From the NCBI GenBank assembly GCA_913046175.1, contig CAJWSN010000075.1, forward strand, positions 1 through 6,519: DNA of 6,519 nt, in the 5' to 3' direction. The stretch is from an uncultured Opitutia bacterium (lineage in GTDB: Bacteria; Verrucomicrobiota; Verrucomicrobiia; Opitutales; JABJCN01). How positions within the stretch are numbered: position 1 is the stretch's first letter; each line of letters starts with the position of its first letter. Both the position numbers and the translations under genes were made by a program. The notes beneath the pieces were generated by a model that was not told the DNA's origin, ran no database searches, and saw nothing but the letters and a program-made list of their open reading frames with translations. Positions 1 through 4,895 of this stretch are shown piece after piece.

Positions 1-242
1 GCGGAGTGGCCGGTGGTGCCGATGACCACGGGCTTGTTGTTTTGTGCGGCGAGTTGGACAATGCCGGATGTTGCATCGTGGAAACTAAAGTCGATGACAA
101 CATCGCAGGCCTCGATGACAGGCCCTTGGTCTTCACCCTGGTCAATGGCCCCTGCAACCTGGACGCCGAGTTTTTCCGCAGAGGTCAAAAGAGCTTTGCC
201 CATGCGGCCCCTGGATCCAATGATGGCGATTTTCAGCGACAT
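1..242 (-). CDS. dapB: 4-hydroxy-tetrahydrodipicolinate reductase, N-terminal part (cut by window edge)
   Basis: The enzyme reduces the DapA product to tetrahydrodipicolinate with NAD(P)H in the cytoplasmic diaminopimelate/lysine pathway. Eighty codons are visible and the 3' end lies outside the window. The protein starts MSLKIAIIGSRGRMGKALL, with the dinucleotide-binding GxxGRMG loop at residues 9-15. An IDFS motif follows at 50-53 and a GTTGH motif at 75-79; both belong to the DapB nucleotide domain. The ATG at 242 was chosen because it sits directly before the Rossmann strand and 5 bases after the dapA stop, which indicates a dapA-dapB operon. No Shine-Dalgarno sequence is visible, so translation may depend on coupling to dapA. 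The stretch between the GAID strand end (31-34) and VVIDFS is only about 14 residues, shorter than in E. coli-type enzymes. Identification is firm despite the truncation. Confidence 0.93.
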   Translation of the reverse strand, partial: MSLKIAIIGSRGRMGKALLTSAEKLGVQVAGAIDQGEDQGPVIEACDVVIDFSFHDATSGIVQLAAQNNKPVVIGTTGHS

Positions 243-247
243 GATGA

Positions 248-1144
248 TTAAGGGGTAATGCCCAATTTACGGGTAACGGCCAGGAGGGGCTCACGGCTAC
301 TTTCGGAAAGTGGTGCCAGAGGAAGACGGACGGTGTCGGATGCAATGGTTCCCATTGCTTGCAGGACGGCTTTCACGGGCCCCGGGTTGCTTTCGATGAA
401 AAGCGTTGTGAACAGTGGGTAGAAACGTTCGTGCAGGGCGTTTGCAGAACGAAAATCATTCTCGTTGGCGAGGTCGACAATTTTCTTTACTTCAGTTGGT
501 ATGACGTTGGAGGCAACGCTGATGACGCCGCGTGCACCGACGCTCATGAAGGGCAGGGTCAGGCTGTCGTCGCCACTCAGGATGGTGTATTCGGGGCCGA
601 GCTTCTGGCGCAACCTTGAGACCCGCTCGCAGGAACCTCCTGCCTCCTTGATTGCGCACACGTGTGGAAATGACTCATAGAGACGTGCGACAGTGTCGAC
701 ACCAATCTCGATCCCGCATCGGCCGGGAATGGAGTATAGGATGATCGGACGCTCGACTGCGCCGGCGATTCTTGAGAAATGCTGCAGGAGGCCATCCTGG
801 GTGGGCTTGTTATAATAGGGGGCAACCAGGAGGAGGGCATCGGCGCCGGAGTCCTGGGCCTCCCTGGACAGTCGCTCAGCCTCACGCGTGGAGTTGGACC
901 CCGAGCCTGCAATGACGAGTGACTGGCCGCCTGCGAACTCCACTGTCTTGCGAACAACCTCGCAGTGCTCCGAGTGCGACAGGGTGGGTGACTCGCCGGT
1001 GGTGCCCACGGCAAGGACCCCCTCTATTCCTGCCTCGATCTGTGTCTGAATCAGTTTCTCAAGGCCGGCGTAGTCGACATCCTTGTTGGCCATGGGCGTG
1101 GCGAGCGCCGTGTGCGTACCATCTAGTTTGATTGCCTCAGCCAT
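248..1144 (-). CDS. dapA: 4-hydroxy-tetrahydrodipicolinate synthase
   Basis: The enzyme condenses pyruvate with aspartate semialdehyde, the committed step to diaminopimelate and lysine, in the cytoplasm. The protein is 298 aa from the ATG at 1144, close to the usual length of about 292. Family motifs are intact: GTTGES at 47-52 (pyruvate-binding Thr48/Thr49), Tyr111 in APYYNKP, Tyr137 and Arg142 in ILYSIPGR, and the Schiff-base Lys166 in IKEAGG. His60, Asn84 and Glu88 align with the E. coli residues His56, Asn80 and Glu84 that bind lysine, so feedback inhibition is plausible (inference). The frame stays open upstream to a TTG at 1303, but that extension has no family similarity and runs into a terminator hairpin; 1144 is the only in-frame ATG there. 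No Shine-Dalgarno sequence is visible. The stop lies 5 bases before dapB, so the two are probably co-transcribed. Confidence 0.96.
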   Translation of the reverse strand: MAEAIKLDGTHTALATPMANKDVDYAGLEKLIQTQIEAGIEGVLAVGTTGESPTLSHSEHCEVVRKTVEFAGGQSLVIAGSGSNSTREAERLSREAQDSGADALLLVAPYYNKPTQDGLLQHFSRIAGAVERPIILYSIPGRCGIEIGVDTVARLYESFPHVCAIKEAGGSCERVSRLRQKLGPEYTILSGDDSLTLPFMSVGARGVISVASNVIPTEVKKIVDLANENDFRSANALHERFYPLFTTLFIESNPGPVKAVLQAMGTIASDTVRLPLAPLSESSREPLLAVTRKLGITP

Positions 1145-1278
1145 GGGGTGGGCAGTTAAGGGGAAATCGTTTGGAATTGGCAATGAAGAATTTGGCCAGC
1201 TTGGAGAAATGCATGGTCTGTGTTCTCTGTGTTGTGTGGATGGTTTGCAATGAAAATTGAGGGTGTTGGGATCAAAGA
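1145..1278 (-). promoter_or_regulatory. dapA upstream leader (no clear promoter boxes)
   Basis: About 134 bases lie between the preceding terminator hairpin and the dapA ATG, so the dapA-dapB promoter should be here. I find no convincing -35/-10 pair, and nothing I can recognise as a lysine riboswitch. The call rests on position only. Confidence 0.35.
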
Positions 1279-1321
1279 GGGCTCCGCCCCCGGGATTCCT
1301 CAAGACCCGGAGACGGAGCCC
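1279..1321 (-). terminator. Rho-independent terminator after the Met-rich barrel gene
   Basis: GGGCTCCG (1279-1286) pairs with CGGAGCCC (1314-1321) as 8 perfect base pairs. A second 5-bp stem, CCGGG with CCCGG (1290-1294 and 1306-1310), lies inside across a 3x3 internal loop, closing an 11-base loop. Reading on the minus strand, the hairpin begins 32 bases after the stop at 1353 and is followed by CTCTTTG, a weak T-rich tail. Position and stem strength support termination of the upstream gene and separation of it from dapA. The short, imperfect T tract is the main doubt. Confidence 0.6.
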
Positions 1322-1352
1322 CCATTAATTCCAATAAAAAACAAGGGTTTAC

Positions 1353-2324
1353 CTACCAGGCATACTGCCATCCGATGGTTGCGGTACGGTTGCGTTCCAT
1401 CTGGATGCCGTCGAGGTCCTGGTCGAGGGGAACCTGATATTCAGCGGCTATACGGTGACCGTTTTCAAACAGGTAATTAATGCCGACAGAACCGGAGAGG
1501 GTATCCCCACCTGAGTTGCTGGTCTCCACTCCGGGGGAAACCGTCTTCATCATGCTGGTGACAGTGATATTGGGGTCAGAGCCATCAATACGGCTCACGC
1601 GTTGCCCGGTGAGGCGAATGGATGCACTCAGGTTGTCGTTGAATTTTCGAGCGAACCATCCGGTAATGGCGAGTCGGTTCCCCAGGGTGTAGCCGTTGTC
1701 GTTTTCACCGGTGCGTAGAAGTGCAGAGGCTTGGGCACCCCAGGAATAGTCCTCGGTCTGTCCCAGGTAGGTTATGCCCGGTTGTATATCCCAGGTGCCG
1801 GAACCGAGTTGCATCCCATAGGGTTGATGGGTGCCATCTGATTTTTTTTCATCGATGGAACCGGTGGGCATTCCAAGGCCGATAGACCCTATCAGCGCCT
1901 CCTCGCCCCAGGCTTTCAGGTCAAAGATACCTGACAGGGAGAGGTCGCCCCAACCCTCGGACTGCATGGTCATTGACGTTGTCATTCCCATCATGGTCAT
2001 TTCCATGTCCATCTGGTTTTCAATGTGGTTGGCCATGAGCATCCAGGTCCATTTGTCTGTCGGGGCGTACATGGCTCCGAGCATGTGCATGTCCATTGAC
2101 ATGTCCGTGGGGAGCATGGAGTAACCGGCGGCCTGGATTCCGTCCATGTCCATTTGCATGAAGCGGTAGGCGGCCATCCATTCGCCCTTGGCGTGTTTGT
2201 GCTCAGCCATGACAGCAATGGGTGCGTGACCATCCGGTCGCTTGGAGGTCCAGTGGGCGTTGGCTTGGTTTGCGACCAATGCGCAGAGGACTAAAAGGAG
2301 TGAAAGTTTGTTTCTTGTTTTCAT
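1353..2324 (-). CDS. Methionine-rich predicted outer-membrane beta-barrel protein (transporter-like)
   Basis: The protein is 323 aa. It begins with a signal peptide (hydrophobic core LSLLLVLCALVA, likely cleavage after ANA at residue 23) and ends in the aromatic Trp323, as outer-membrane barrels do. The middle and C-terminal parts alternate polar and aromatic residues, with phrases such as LGMPTGSIDEKK (150-161), MQLGSGTWDIQPGITYLGQ (171-189) and GENDNGYTLGNR (206-217). I recall these from a family usually labelled 'transporter' and related to the phenol-degradation MetA barrel group (PF13557-like); this is memory, not a search. Residues 50-120 hold 20 methionines, many as MxM, together with His80 and His100, suggesting soft-metal (copper or silver) contact, which is inference. 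The ATG at 2324 starts the signal peptide; there is no Shine-Dalgarno sequence. A terminator hairpin follows at 1279-1321. True substrate unknown. Confidence 0.78.
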   Translation of the reverse strand: MKTRNKLSLLLVLCALVANQANAHWTSKRPDGHAPIAVMAEHKHAKGEWMAAYRFMQMDMDGIQAAGYSMLPTDMSMDMHMLGAMYAPTDKWTWMLMANHIENQMDMEMTMMGMTTSMTMQSEGWGDLSLSGIFDLKAWGEEALIGSIGLGMPTGSIDEKKSDGTHQPYGMQLGSGTWDIQPGITYLGQTEDYSWGAQASALLRTGENDNGYTLGNRLAITGWFARKFNDNLSASIRLTGQRVSRIDGSDPNITVTSMMKTVSPGVETSNSGGDTLSGSVGINYLFENGHRIAAEYQVPLDQDLDGIQMERNRTATIGWQYAW

Positions 2325-2364
2325 TTGTTGGATTGGATTAAAAGAATGAAGTGGTTATGTTTTT

Positions 2365-2387
2365 TGCATCAACACCTGCGTGATGCA
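2365..2387. promoter_or_regulatory. 7-9-7 inverted repeat upstream of the Met-rich barrel gene
   Basis: TGCATCA (2365-2371) and TGATGCA (2381-2387) form a perfect inverted repeat around a 9-base spacer, 40 bases before the barrel start at 2324. Neither strand shows a T tract after it; the minus strand continues with six A. It therefore looks more like a dimeric-repressor operator or leader hairpin than a terminator. The rest of the 153-base gap between the two genes shows no clear -35/-10 pair. Confidence 0.4.
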
Positions 2388-2477
2388 GCGCAGTCATGGC
2401 CTGCCCCATCAAGCCAAGGACTTACTCCACCAATACATGGAGGAATTCCTTCCTGGACGAAAAGACCTGGTATTTAA

Positions 2478-2864
2478 TCAGCTAAGGCTGATGAAGATGG
2501 GGGGTGGAGTCGGCGGAGGGCGCCGCCGGGTTGTCCGTTTTTCAAAGGCAGACGGGACTCCTGCGGCCCGGGCATTGTTGTTGGTCAGGATGACTGATTT
2601 ACCAGGCACCAACAATTTGACTTCCATTTCCTGCGAAAGCATCTGTCCACCCGTGGCATCCTTGTGGACAATATCCAGTGACTTGCAGATTTTGCAGCGA
2701 TACTCGCGGTCAAAGGTCATTTCCAGACCATCTTGCCAGGACGAGGTCAAATGGGTGTAACTTGCAAACATGCCTATCCATGCCGCAACCTGCAGGGCGA
2801 ACCATGGCAGTTTCAATGCCAGAATCGATGCCAGAAGCACGAGGGCCTGTCCTGCCTTTTTCAT
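2478..2864 (-). CDS. Small membrane-anchored CxxC protein of unknown function
   Basis: The protein is 128 aa. After MKKAG a hydrophobic stretch (about residues 6-35, including LVLLASILALKLPWFALQ and AAWIGMFASY) predicts a signal anchor or one to two membrane passes. A conserved-looking TFDREYRCKICKSL segment follows, with a CxxC pair at Cys57 and Cys60, then a soluble part and a basic, proline-rich tail (RRRPPPTPPP, 113-122). I recall similar small proteins (a hydrophobic AW-G-M segment followed by MTFD-----C--C) in Verrucomicrobia and Proteobacteria, but cannot name a family. The CxxC could bind a metal or act in thiol redox on the periplasmic side. The gene precedes the Met-rich barrel on the same strand by 153 bases, so a joint role is possible. 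The start at 2864 follows an A-rich leader and lacks a Shine-Dalgarno sequence. Confidence 0.72.
   Translation of the reverse strand: MKKAGQALVLLASILALKLPWFALQVAAWIGMFASYTHLTSSWQDGLEMTFDREYRCKICKSLDIVHKDATGGQMLSQEMEVKLLVPGKSVILTNNNARAAGVPSAFEKRTTRRRPPPTPPPIFISLS
2685..2696 (-). other. CxxC motif codons in the small membrane protein
   Basis: The four codons encode Cys57-Lys-Ile-Cys60, the only cysteines in that protein, placed just after the hydrophobic N-terminal segment. The spacing fits a metal-ligand or redox pair; no haem-binding CxxCH is formed because Lys61 follows. Confidence 0.7.
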
Positions 2865-2923
2865 ACTGAAACCGATGCAGTAGTTTTCTTTTTTTTTGTT
2901 GCAATCTCGAATCGGAAAGAAGG

Positions 2924-3913
2924 CTAGAATTGTTTAAGTTCCTGCTGCAACTCTTGTATGGCAGCCTTCAATTCCCCGACCTCTGTTGAATTTCCTCCCT
3001 CCATGACCTCGCGGAGTTCGGCCTGGAGATCCTTGAGTTCGTGCTGGAGTTCAATCTTTTCATTCAGACCATCGATTTTTTCCTCCAGTTCCTCCGCCCT
3101 GAAATCATCACCGTCCTGTTGCGCCTTGATCATCTGTTTCCACAGGTTGTGGATTTTCTCCCGTGATGCCATGGTCATTCGAAGCATGTCTTTTTCCACC
3201 ATCAGTTGCTCTTTTTCCCTGCGCAGTTCCACCTCCCTTTCCTCGATTTCCTCAATATGCCGTTGGATTTGCATCAATTCCCGCTTGAATCCCATTTCAT
3301 GACGCTTCTGATCAAATGCAGTTTGCATCTGTTCAGCATCCTCATGGTTTCCAGCATCCAAGACGGGCTTGATTTTTGTCCAGTCTGACACGAGGTCCTT
3401 TTGTGCCACTATGTTGAGTTCAACCCTCTTGAGTATCCGTTCGTTTCTTCGGGCTTCATTTTCAAGTCCTTCCTCATTGTGAATCCTGATTTCATGCCTG
3501 ATTTGCCTGGCATCCTTTTCGAGTTCGTTCAATTCCCGCATGAGGTCGAGGTTTACATGGGCATGTTCAAAGGCGCGGGATTTCAACTCAAAGAGTTCCT
3601 CATCATTTCCATCAGCGGATTCCTTCCAGGCCCTGTGTGTTTTAAGCAGGTTCTCAATCAGAGCCATATCCTTGTCGATTTGTTCGATATTCGCTTCAAT
3701 AAACCCGATTACTTCAAGTTCCCCTTCCTCCCTGAGGACTTTGATCTCCACGGACAGGTCATCCTTCTCGAACTCCAGCTCCTCAATTTGTTCCTCGAGT
3801 TCGAAGCCAATTTCCTGGATTGACTCGAGTTCTTCAGGTTCGAGATCCAGTGCGGCATGTGCGGAGCCTATGCAAAGGGCCAGGATGACTTGAAATACGT
3901 ATGTTTTTTTCAT
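2924..3913 (-). CDS. Secreted repetitive coiled-coil protein of unknown function
   Basis: The protein is 329 aa. A signal peptide (MKKTYVFQVILALCIGSAHA, likely cleavage after residue 20) is followed by an almost continuous Glu/Lys/Leu-rich helical region with heptad-like spacing to the C-terminus. There are no cysteines or membrane segments after the signal, so a periplasmic or secreted rod is expected. The chain is periodic: Trp at 96, 178 and 258, each followed by a turn (DGN 101-103, AGN 187-189, DGD 267-269) and later an E-L motif (RELNEL 126-131, RELMQI 211-216, HELKDL 291-296). This gives a unit of about 80-86 residues. No enzymatic motif is visible and I do not recognise the family. 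The next gene on the same strand starts 59 bases downstream, so co-transcription is possible. The ATG at 3913 opens the signal peptide and has no Shine-Dalgarno sequence. Confidence 0.8.
   Translation of the reverse strand: MKKTYVFQVILALCIGSAHAALDLEPEELESIQEIGFELEEQIEELEFEKDDLSVEIKVLREEGELEVIGFIEANIEQIDKDMALIENLLKTHRAWKESADGNDEELFELKSRAFEHAHVNLDLMRELNELEKDARQIRHEIRIHNEEGLENEARRNERILKRVELNIVAQKDLVSDWTKIKPVLDAGNHEDAEQMQTAFDQKRHEMGFKRELMQIQRHIEEIEEREVELRREKEQLMVEKDMLRMTMASREKIHNLWKQMIKAQQDGDDFRAEELEEKIDGLNEKIELQHELKDLQAELREVMEGGNSTEVGELKAAIQELQQELKQF
2927..3628 (-). repeat. Three degenerate ~80-residue protein repeats in the coiled-coil gene
   Basis: The units run from one conserved Trp to the next: 3628-3383 (residues 96-177), 3382-3143 (178-257) and 3142-2927 (258-329, slightly short). 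Shared order is Trp, a (D/A)G(N/D) turn, an acidic helix, an E-L motif, and a long charged helix. Similarity is seen in the protein; I did not find long identical DNA stretches, so the duplication is old. Confidence 0.55.
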
Positions 3914-4042
3914 GGATCAGATTTGTCTGCATGCGTTTGAAATTGAACAGGAATCGTGGTGTGGGCATCGCACAGGCGCAATGAGTTTTTCACTTCTTTT
4001 TGAAAAGTTTTTCGTAACGAATGAATGTGTCCCGCTAAATCT

Positions 4043-4069
4043 ACTATAGACGTCTAGGTCCATTGTCAT
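4043..4069 (-). promoter_or_regulatory. Possible promoter of the coiled-coil gene, overlapping a palindrome
   Basis: On the minus strand ATGACA (4069-4064) is followed after 15 bases by TATAGT (4048-4043), resembling -35 and -10 boxes with a short spacer. The 10-bp perfect palindrome TAGACGTCTA (4047-4056) overlaps the -10, a usual place for a repressor site. The leader to the ATG at 3913 would be about 120 bases. The spacing is below the preferred 17, so this is tentative. Confidence 0.28.
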
Positions 4070-4130
4070 GTTCTCCAAGCTTCCATGAATCATCGCAATT
4101 ATTGAAGCCTTTGGCATTGGGCCAGTCTAC

Positions 4131-4149
4131 ACCTAAACCGACCTAAACC
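4131..4149. repeat. Tandem direct repeat ACCTAAACC, 10-base period
   Basis: ACCTAAACC occurs at 4131-4139 and again at 4141-4149, separated by one base, so the copies lie on the same face of the helix. On the minus strand they read GGTTTAGGT. It may be a regulator-binding direct repeat; two copies could also be chance. Confidence 0.35.
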
Positions 4150-4169
4150 AAAGTCATACCCTGTTCGAG

Positions 4170-4204
4170 GAACCCGCGCTGCAAAGCGCGGGTTCTTTCG
4201 TTTC
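4170..4204 (+). terminator. Strong hairpin terminator oriented on the plus strand
   Basis: GAACCCGCGCT (4170-4180) pairs perfectly with AGCGCGGGTTC (4185-4195), giving 11 bp closed by a GCAA tetraloop of the stable GNRA type. On the plus strand the stem is followed by TTTCGTTTC. On the minus strand it is followed by CTCGAACAGG, without a T run, although it lies 33 bases after the stop of the minus-strand gene at 4228, where a terminator for that gene would be expected. The fold is certain; the direction of action is less so. Confidence 0.6.
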
Positions 4205-4227
4205 AAGAGGATTCGTAAGCTCGATGG

Positions 4228-4782
4228 TCAGGCAGGGTAACCCCGGTTGGCATCTATCTTCCGGACAATCTTGTCCAGCATCTGGATGAGCCTTGCTCGC
4301 TGATCAAATGAATTTCGGCCGTCCTCGGGGCATCCATGGGGTGACCCCCACTCCATGCCTCGTTCATCATGAGCCTTTTGCTGCTCACCAAGGAGATCAG
4401 ACAGGCTTCTGAGGTTCACAAGAAGTCGATTTCCAGGTTCTGGTTCCTTGTGCTCCTTGAAATAGGGGCCTTCCTGGGAGGTGACATTGCCATCATCGTC
4501 CTTTTCCTCGTGCTCGAAGGCAATGGTGCCGGTCTCACAGGCATCCGCGAAGTTGACTGCACCGAAGTCAACAATCCCATAGACCACTGCAAGGGCAGTG
4601 CCCTGAATGGCCTGCATGCTGCTTTCCACGAAGTCAAAGTCCTCCTTTTCCGCCTTTCCCCTCCATTCTTCTATTTTTTGGAGGGTGTCATCAAGGGCCT
4701 TGGCTATTGCCTCAATAAACGTAAAATTAACGTCTTGGGCGGACTCCTGTCCGACCATGTAGTTCATAACTTCCGGGTTCAT
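4228..4782 (-). CDS. Acidic cytoplasmic protein of unknown function
   Basis: The protein is 184 aa with no signal peptide or hydrophobic membrane segment. It has 36 Asp/Glu against 19 Lys/Arg and is strongly acidic. Visible parts: a helical N-terminal region (about 15-60, FIEAIAKALDDTLQKIEEWR), a short apolar stretch GTALAVVYGIVDFGAVNFA (61-79), a very acidic loop EHEEKDDDGN (90-99) that may be solvent exposed, and a C-terminal helix RARLIQMLDKIVRKI (162-176). Cysteines at 82 and 151 form no motif. I do not recognise a family. The ATG at 4782 is the first in the frame; Met6 and Met9 are alternatives. There is no Shine-Dalgarno sequence. It is transcribed divergently from the beta-propeller gene and shares a 113-base control region with it. 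Helix content and sustained codon structure support a real gene. Confidence 0.68.
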   Translation of the reverse strand: MNPEVMNYMVGQESAQDVNFTFIEAIAKALDDTLQKIEEWRGKAEKEDFDFVESSMQAIQGTALAVVYGIVDFGAVNFADACETGTIAFEHEEKDDDGNVTSQEGPYFKEHKEPEPGNRLLVNLRSLSDLLGEQQKAHDERGMEWGSPHGCPEDGRNSFDQRARLIQMLDKIVRKIDANRGYPA

Positions 4783-4831
4783 GGCTATTTACAATAATAT
4801 AAAAGGGCGATTCATATTGCGAAATTGCCTG

Positions 4832-4860
4832 CTTTTGAAAAGGTCAAATTTCGATTTGAC
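4832..4860. promoter_or_regulatory. Two adjacent dyads in the divergent promoter region
   Basis: CTTTT-G-AAAAG (4832-4842) abuts GTCAAAT (4843-4849), TTCG (4850-4853) and ATTTGAC (4854-4860). The second dyad is a perfect 7-bp inverted repeat with a UUCG loop on the plus strand. Each of its arms makes an outward-facing -35-like box: TTGACA at 4856-4861 on plus and TTGACC at 4847-4842 on minus. Matching -10 boxes at 17 bases are poor on both strands. An operator controlling both genes is a reasonable reading. Confidence 0.42.
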
Positions 4861-4895
4861 AACAATTCCTTAAGTTTCCTGAAAACACTTACAAA

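Larger units (their letters stand above)
3914..4227. other. 314-base intergenic region without a convincing gene
   Basis: It lies between the start of the coiled-coil gene and the end of the acidic protein gene, and should contain the promoter of the former. It holds the palindrome TAGACGTCTA (4047-4056), a tandem direct repeat (4131-4149) and a GC-rich hairpin (4170-4195). An open frame of 66 codons exists on the minus strand (4117-3917) but shows no coding signature. No tRNA or known RNA fold was recognised. Confidence 0.6.

Noticed and set aside
1145..1278. Lysine riboswitch before dapA
   Set aside because: The 134-base leader is shorter than the usual aptamer (about 170 bases), and I see none of its conserved core or paired arms.
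1145..1303. N-terminal extension of DapA to a TTG at 1303
   Set aside because: The extra 53 residues have no family similarity, the region includes part of a terminator hairpin, and the ATG at 1144 gives the normal DapA length.
2889..2897. Run of nine T as the tail of a plus-strand terminator
   Set aside because: No hairpin precedes it on the plus strand; it is better seen as the A-rich leader of the minus-strand gene starting at 2864.
3401..3823. Plus-strand open frame of 140 codons opposite the coiled-coil gene
   Set aside because: It is the antisense shadow of a strongly biased Glu/Lys coding sequence, producing Phe/Ser/Leu-rich translation. The minus-strand gene has a signal peptide and regular repeats.
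3917..4117. Minus-strand open frame of 66 codons ending 3 bases before the coiled-coil start
   Set aside because: It could be an upstream coupled ORF, but the translation has mixed composition, no signal or motif beyond a few Cys/His near the end, and it overlaps the candidate promoter and palindrome. It is more likely leader DNA.
4100..4200. tRNA or tmRNA gene before the 4170-4204 hairpin
   Set aside because: GTTCGAGG at 4163-4170 recalls a T-loop, but no acceptor, D or anticodon stems can be paired around it.
4369..4797. Plus-strand open frame of 142 codons opposite the acidic protein gene
   Set aside because: Apparent hydrophobic stretches arise as the complement of acidic helix codons; the frame also runs into the divergent promoter side. 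The minus frame is the more credible gene, although neither has a recognised family.
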